From NCBI GenBank assembly GCA_031266875.1, contig JAISAE010000020.1, positions 22,017 to 86,016 of the forward strand: a DNA stretch of 64,000 bases. Reading direction: 5' to 3'. A program made the translations under genes and the position numbers. How positions within the stretch are numbered: the stretch's first letter is position 1; every line of letters begins with the position of its first letter. The notes under the pieces were generated by a model. The model was not told where the DNA came from and made no database searches. It was given only the letters and a program-made list of their open reading frames with translations. The DNA is from Treponema sp. (GTDB taxonomy: Bacteria > Spirochaetota > Spirochaetia > Treponematales > Breznakiellaceae). Positions 60,796 through 64,000 of the stretch are shown one piece after another.

Positions 60796-62556
60796 TTACA
60801 TGAGCATGTCGAGATCGAGTTCAGCGCCGACGCAAGGCGTGGTCAGACCCCAGTTTTGAAGCACTTCAGGGTGAATCTCGCCAAAGACGCCGATATGTTT
60901 GCCCTTGTACACGAGCGCGGCGACGCGTCCTGTGATAAAACGGGGGTCAACGCTCTCCTGCGCGGTATATTCCCGCGAAAGGTAGTAAAAAAGCGTCTGT
61001 ATAAGGCTGGCCGCGCTGTTGAAGTTGGCGTCCTTGTCAGCCAAGAGCAGCCCCAGATACTGGCGGGTGCTTGTGCCGTAGTTTTCAGCCGTGTCGCAAT
61101 AGGCAACCTTGCCGGTCTCAAAGACGCGGTGGGGATACACCGCGTGTCCAGACACTGCTTCGCTCATCAGCAGAGACGGCAAGGGGCTGTCGCGGACATA
61201 CTCGTAGTTCTCAGTCATGGGGTTGGCAATGCGGATAGCGCGGCTGCCATCAACACGCATCTTGTCAACAAAATCATTTTTTGAACCGAGGTAGTTATAC
61301 ATCATCTCCTGATACCCCAGACCCACGAGGATTTCCTTGACGCGGCGGCTGAACAGGGTTATGGGACTGAGCCGGCCAATGGTGAAGTCCCGCGGGCGTT
61401 CCGGTTTGAAATTGGCAAGCCCTTGCCCGATCATCACATCCTCCACTATGTCGGCGGCATGTAAAAAGTCGTTGCGATACTCCGGCGGATACACCATAAC
61501 GCCTTCGCTGCTTTGTCCAGTGTTCACGCCGCGCTCAACGCCCTGCCTTATCGCGGCGCGGCAGCCCATCTTCGTCAGAGCCGCGATACATTCTTCGGCG
61601 CTCAGGGACTTACCCAGAAACTTCTTGATACGGGCAAGGGAACAGAATACCGGCTCCTGAAAGTAGTACGGGGTAACGCAGGTTTTGCTGAATGGCGTGT
61701 CATACTCGTAATCCACAGCGACCGGCTCAATCGTATAGCCCTGGTCTGCGAGGTCGCAGGCCATGATTGACGCTGCCAGCGTTACCGACGGCTGGTCAGT
61801 GCCGGTAAGCTCGACAAAGAGGTCTCTGTCGCCCACCTGCACGGCTCCGAGTTCTGCCGAGTTGATGATGGGCGGGTATGACAGAATCGCGCCTTCATCA
61901 TCGACTAGCAGGGGATGGAGCGGCTCATGCTCCTGAATAAAGGCGTACTCTCTGCCTTTTGGGTGCTTTTTAAGGATTTCGCGCAGGGTCAGCGGGGTCT
62001 TAGCGCCGATAAGCTCCCATTGCAGGGGGACAAAGCTCACTGAGTCTGGATCGACTGCCTTGTAATGAATAGGCCACTTGATGATGGCAACACGATACAG
62101 CCCCATTGAGATAGTCCGGCGCTTGCGGCCAAAGTTCCACGCCAGCTTTTCCTGGGTCTGAATCATATCGCGGAGCGCCGCGTCGCTGATTGCCTTGCCG
62201 GAGGCGATGAAGCCTGCCAGATACGGGCGCACCTGCCGCACTGTCTGCTCCACTGTTACCCGATGGCTTGCCTTCTGGGACACTGTTGGTGTAGAGAAAA
62301 AGGGATAGCGTGGCGTTTTCCCACTGTGGTAGACGGCAAGCTGTCTCGCGCAACCCGCCATACCCCAAAGGTCGGGGCGATTTGTGTCGTTTAACTCGAT
62401 CTTGAGGGTTCGCTCATCTGCAGGCAGGCTTTTATCCGAGTCCTCGTCCAGTTCGGCCTTAGCGCAGGCCAGCGCCGACTTGAACGCCTCCTGCGTGTCC
62501 CAGCGTTTTCCCGCCAGTGTATAAAAGACCGCTTCGTTTACTTCAATTTTAGGCAT
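60796..62556 (-). CDS. pheT: Phenylalanine-tRNA ligase beta subunit (archaeal/spirochaete type)
   Basis: A protein of 586 residues, far shorter than the 790-800 residues of most bacterial beta chains. It matches the compact archaeal-like form known from spirochaetes: MPKIEVNEAVFYTLAG start, NDTNRPDLWGMAGCARQL (B1-like core), B3/B4 core, and the catalytic-like domain beginning ITLFSRRVKEILVGLGYQEMMYN. It pairs with PheS, which is not in the window, to charge tRNA-Phe. I see no good ribosome-binding site before the start. Confidence 0.93.
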   Translation of the reverse strand: MPKIEVNEAVFYTLAGKRWDTQEAFKSALACAKAELDEDSDKSLPADERTLKIELNDTNRPDLWGMAGCARQLAVYHSGKTPRYPFFSTPTVSQKASHRVTVEQTVRQVRPYLAGFIASGKAISDAALRDMIQTQEKLAWNFGRKRRTISMGLYRVAIIKWPIHYKAVDPDSVSFVPLQWELIGAKTPLTLREILKKHPKGREYAFIQEHEPLHPLLVDDEGAILSYPPIINSAELGAVQVGDRDLFVELTGTDQPSVTLAASIMACDLADQGYTIEPVAVDYEYDTPFSKTCVTPYYFQEPVFCSLARIKKFLGKSLSAEECIAALTKMGCRAAIRQGVERGVNTGQSSEGVMVYPPEYRNDFLHAADIVEDVMIGQGLANFKPERPRDFTIGRLSPITLFSRRVKEILVGLGYQEMMYNYLGSKNDFVDKMRVDGSRAIRIANPMTENYEYVRDSPLPSLLMSEAVSGHAVYPHRVFETGKVAYCDTAENYGTSTRQYLGLLLADKDANFNSAASLIQTLFYYLSREYTAQESVDPRFITGRVAALVYKGKHIGVFGEIHPEVLQNWGLTTPCVGAELDLDMLM

Positions 62557-62632
62557 AGTGTTTTGATACTATGGTATCCAGCGGCCTTGTTCAATTGGCT
62601 GATTGAACGCAAGGGCGGCACGGCCTCTGGCG

Positions 62633-63829
62633 CTATTTAGCTGCGTTCACCATTGTCTCGATAACGGTTTGAGCCTCATCCGAATCAGGCTGACCGGTAC
62701 GACGGTTGATAAGGCCGAAGTTTTCTCCTGAGCCGCTGAACACCCCGTTATCCCAATAGATCGGGGTAAGGCCGAATTCATGGGCTTTACCATAGACATA
62801 CGTGAGGTAATCAAGCCGCGTCTGTTCGTAACCCGGATGACGCACTGCGCCGCTTTCGCCGATGATGACCGGAATCCCCATAGCGATAAACCTATTGGCA
62901 AAGGGCTGAAAGTCATTGCTCACCTTGTTTTTATCCGCTGTACTGCCCCATTCGTTACGAGTGCCAGCGATGCCAAACTCGTAAGGATCATAGTAGTGGA
63001 AGCTTACGATCAACTTGTTCCCCTGCTTGCCCTTGTCTTGGGGCAGCCTGAAATAGTCCGCCACCGTATGCCTGCCCACAGTGCAGTACCCAGGGACGAT
63101 CAAATAACGGGTAAGATTATTGCCGCCAGTACCGCGCACAGCGTTCACAAACACCTGATTCCATTGGTTCACGATCTCGTACTGTGGCTTCTGCTCCGGC
63201 TCTGGCCCCCAGCCCCATTTGCCGTCGTGTATCTCGTTCATGTCTTCAAAGATCAGGTAGTCGCCATAGTTTCTGAAGTATGTAGCGATCTGCGCCCAGA
63301 CCTGCTCGAACTGGGCTGTTACCTGCCGCATACCATCTTCGCTTGCCCTAGCCTTGTTGATCGAAAGCCAGCCCGCGTCTTCACCGTTGTTATCGGTATG
63401 GCCATCGTGGTGGATATTGATGATCACCGTGAGGTTTGCCTGATGAGCGTATCCAACCACCTCGGCGACGCGCTTCAGGAAATCCGGCTCAATAGGGTAA
63501 TCCGGCGCTTCCCCGATATGTCCCATCCATGTAATAGGAATACGCACTAAGTTATAACCAGCCTCTTTCAAGCCGGTAAATAAGTTCTGATTGAGCGGAG
63601 GATTTCCCCACTTGGTTTCACCGGAGACCCCGTTGCTATAAGCGTCTAAAGTATTCCCCGCGTTCCAGCCAACGTTCAGCCCTTCCGCTTGGAAATAACT
63701 TAGGGCGTCAAGGTTCCCCATTGTTTCTGGGACAGATTTGTTTTCAGTGTCAGACACATATTCCTCCTTTATAGGCGTTGATGTTGCGCAAGCGAATACA
63801 CACAGGCACAGTACCAAAAGGATTTTCAT
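62633..63829 (-). CDS. GH5 endoglucanase-like lipoprotein
   Basis: A protein of 398 residues with a lipoprotein signal ending in the lipobox FAC. The barrel has NVGWNAGNTLDAY, RIPITWMGHIG, IINIHHDG, then FEDMNEIHD with acid/base Glu near 199, and VIIGESGAV with nucleophile Glu near 325. These fit GH5, probably subfamily 4, whose members cut cellulose, xyloglucan or mixed-linkage glucan. The sequence around the first Glu is NEIH rather than the commoner NEPR. It starts 6 bp after the preceding gene, so they share a transcript. Confidence 0.9.
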   Translation of the reverse strand: MKILLVLCLCVFACATSTPIKEEYVSDTENKSVPETMGNLDALSYFQAEGLNVGWNAGNTLDAYSNGVSGETKWGNPPLNQNLFTGLKEAGYNLVRIPITWMGHIGEAPDYPIEPDFLKRVAEVVGYAHQANLTVIINIHHDGHTDNNGEDAGWLSINKARASEDGMRQVTAQFEQVWAQIATYFRNYGDYLIFEDMNEIHDGKWGWGPEPEQKPQYEIVNQWNQVFVNAVRGTGGNNLTRYLIVPGYCTVGRHTVADYFRLPQDKGKQGNKLIVSFHYYDPYEFGIAGTRNEWGSTADKNKVSNDFQPFANRFIAMGIPVIIGESGAVRHPGYEQTRLDYLTYVYGKAHEFGLTPIYWDNGVFSGSGENFGLINRRTGQPDSDEAQTVIETMVNAAK

Positions 63830-63835
63830 GCCTCT

Positions 63836-64000
63836 TTACCATTGCTGCGGTTCAAAACCTTCCGGTGGTTTTAATAAGTCGACCGACTCCCCGGTCAGTT
63901 CCAGCACAAAAAAACCGGCTTTATAGGCATAGTCCCTTACATCCGGGTCAACCACGCCACCGGCCATCGCCCCCAGAAGTTTCTTGCCTATTGTTTCAGC
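63836..64000 (-). CDS. C-terminal end of an unidentified protein
   Basis: The last 54 codons of a gene that starts beyond the window, in a frame open to base 64000. The end reads DYAYKAGFFVLELTGESVDLL followed, after removing a few residues, by PEGFEPQQW. Short tails of this form (GFFV-E-TGE-V ... PxGFxPxxW) occur in proteins with a coiled-coil and PD-(D/E)XK-like nuclease region that are common in spirochaetes and cyanobacteria; that is a weak recollection, not a firm match. It is operonic with the GH5 gene. Confidence 0.6.
   Translation of the reverse strand, partial: AETIGKKLLGAMAGGVVDPDVRDYAYKAGFFVLELTGESVDLLKPPEGFEPQQW

Noticed and set aside
1..64000. tRNA and rRNA genes
   Set aside because: No cloverleaf-like segment with a GGTTCRA-type loop and no rRNA-like sequence was recognised on either strand; a covariance-model search was not possible.

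Overview
This 64 kb window looks like chromosomal DNA of a free-living or gut-associated spirochaete, most like the termite-gut Treponema group. That placement is an inference. It rests on a phenylalanyl-tRNA synthetase beta chain of the archaeal-like type found in spirochaetes, two sigma-70-family genes each behind a sigma-54 promoter (the logic of the Borrelia RpoN-RpoS cascade), many ABC sugar importers encoded without their ATPase, and a large glycoside hydrolase complement. I see no rRNA, tRNA, transposase, phage gene or CRISPR array.

Layout. 1-13.7 kb: the end of an acetolactate synthase gene, a rhomboid protease, a small lipoprotein, mnmG, an M30-type metallopeptidase lipoprotein, a sensor kinase lacking its phospho-acceptor His, a serine hydrolase, a sigma factor / RNA methyltransferase / peptide permease operon driven by sigma-54, and a split chromate transporter. 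14.5-19.7 kb: sugar ABC system 1 with a PocR-AraC regulator. 20.1-27.6 kb: LacI regulator, ABC system 2 and a GH87-like alpha-1,3-glucanase. 27.8-30.6 kb: aroA, a HIT protein and a second sigma-54-driven sigma factor. 31.1-38.4 kb: a mannan locus (GH26 mannanase, ABC system 3, GH130 phosphorylase). 38.7-42.2 kb: ABC system 4, whose binding-protein gene carries a 16-G homopolymer that puts it out of frame, followed by a remnant of a second GH130 gene. 43.9-51.3 kb: GH127 arabinofuranosidase, chemoreceptor, 6-phosphogluconate dehydrogenase and a PfkB sugar kinase. 51.4-64 kb: housekeeping genes (infA, Smr protein, RluA-type enzyme, Dam-like methylase, glpK, DEAD helicase, MATE pump, pheT) and a GH5 cellulase-like lipoprotein.

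How it fits together. Secreted or lipid-anchored hydrolases (GH87, GH26, GH5) would cut plant or microbial polysaccharides. Four binding-protein/two-permease sets would import the products, presumably powered by a shared ATPase encoded elsewhere. GH130, GH127, the sugar kinase and Gnd would process them inside the cell.

The most unusual feature is not a gene. About 8% of the window is intergenic tandem-repeat arrays. Several have a rigid 21- or 22-bp period with no insertions or deletions over 10 to 67 units, although unit sequences diverge within an array and differ completely between arrays. At least two arrays are bounded by a copy of the 3' end of the gene they follow.
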